Part shown: in pieces, positions 5,271 through 5,792 of the stretch
How positions within the stretch are numbered: the stretch's first letter is position 1
Layout: each line of letters begins with the position of its first letter
Source of the DNA: Rickettsiales bacterium
GTDB lineage: Bacteria > Pseudomonadota > Alphaproteobacteria > Rickettsiales > JALZUV01
NCBI GenBank assembly: GCA_023301245.1
Contig: JALZUV010000009.1
Span: 1-5,792, forward strand
DNA length: 5,792 nucleotides
Reading direction: 5' to 3'
Program-made: the position numbers and the translations under genes
Notes under the pieces: model-generated
Database searches by the model: none
Seen by the model: the letters and a program-made list of their open reading frames with translations, nothing else
What the model was told of the DNA's origin: nothing

Positions 5271-5792
5271 TTAGTTGGCTTCTGCAAGCTCGCCATCTTT
5301 CAAATCTTTCGTCGCCTTTTGACGTATTTGACGCATTTGCGCTAGCTTGACGGTAACATCTTTAGCGCTTGTGGGCAGCATATTAGCAAGGACAGACGCG
5401 GCTTTGCGTTCCGACATTCTATCAATCACTTCAAGCAAAATATCCATATCGAGTTCGTTAAAGATACGCGCAGCTTCTTTTGGCTTCATGCTCTCGTAAA
5501 TTTTAACGAGACTACGCATTTCAGAGTCTTCCTTCACCTGATTCTGTTCAAGCAACTTGTTTAATTCACCCTGCATGACTTCCATCTTCTTAATTTTGCC
5601 ATCAATACGCATTTCCGTCGCATCGAGCAATTTTTCACGCAAAGCGACTTCTTGCTCATATCCTTCAATCTCTTCGCGGCGCTTTGACAAGCTTTGCAAC
5701 AAGTCGACCTCGATTTGATTGTAACGTCCATCAACATTCACAACATCCTCTGGTGGGTCAAACGAGACGTTAGAATTTTCAGGCTCGGCGGG
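5271..5792 (-). CDS. motE: MotE-like flagellar motor chaperone, C-terminal part (start outside window)
   Basis: MotE-type proteins of alphaproteobacteria are membrane-anchored periplasmic chaperones that help fold the stator-associated protein MotC; the family carries a domain related to the N-terminal domain of MgtE. The visible 173 residues open with a Pro/Asp-rich linker (1-20). A charged coiled coil follows at about 26-95 (EVDLLQSLSKRREEI, then LREKLLDATEMRID). The compact helical domain at about 97-152 has YESMKPKEAARIFNELD at 99-115 and ERKAASVLANMLP at 128-140. The frame stays open from base 5741, where there is a GTG, to the window edge with no stop. A complete protein would be expected to have an N-terminal membrane helix, which must lie upstream. 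The GTG at 5741 is therefore probably not the true start. The stop TAA is at 5273-5271, 54 bp before the ATG of the next gene. MgtE-N-like domains also occur in other proteins (FliG-like, MgtE), but the coiled coil plus short tail fits MotE best. Confidence 0.82.
   Translation of the reverse strand, partial: PAEPENSNVSFDPPEDVVNVDGRYNQIEVDLLQSLSKRREEIEGYEQEVALREKLLDATEMRIDGKIKKMEVMQGELNKLLEQNQVKEDSEMRSLVKIYESMKPKEAARIFNELDMDILLEVIDRMSERKAASVLANMLPTSAKDVTVKLAQMRQIRQKATKDLKDGELAEAN

Noticed and set aside
5271..5741. motE-like gene starting at the GTG at 5741
   Set aside because: The frame continues without a stop to the window edge, and the family needs an N-terminal membrane helix that is not present after 5741, so the start is upstream.

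Overview
The window reads as a tightly packed, single-direction gene block on the minus strand of an alphaproteobacterium with moderate G+C. The evidence is the order tatA-tatB-tatC-serS-surE, which is a familiar alphaproteobacterial arrangement, a SerS starting MHDIRWIRENP, and a MotE-type flagellar chaperone upstream. MotE implies a flagellated cell or recent descendant of one. I cannot place it below class level from sequence alone.

Layout, in the direction of transcription (high to low coordinates): the 3' part of a motE-like gene (5792-5271, its start lies outside the window); a large gene of 734-746 codons (5216 or 5252 down to 3012) with a zeta-toxin-like P-loop kinase core and a degenerate Fic-like segment near its N-terminus; a 138-bp non-coding gap (3011-2874) with a possible promoter and a set of mutually exclusive RNA hairpins; then tatA, tatB, tatC, serS and the first ~45% of surE, all overlapping their neighbours by 1, 11, 44 and 4 bp. 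There is no gene-free stretch over 300 bases. I found no rRNA, tRNA, CRISPR array, insertion sequence or attachment site.

TatA, TatB and TatC together form the twin-arginine translocase, which exports folded proteins. SerS charges tRNA-Ser, and SurE is a nucleotidase; these two appear to be co-transcribed with tat rather than functionally linked to it. In many alphaproteobacteria scpA-scpB precede tatA. Here that position is taken by the zeta/Fic-like gene and motE. That large gene is the part of the window most likely to be undescribed: it has a plausible ATP-binding kinase core, no visible antitoxin partner, and an apparently inactivated Fic motif (Tyr in place of the catalytic His).
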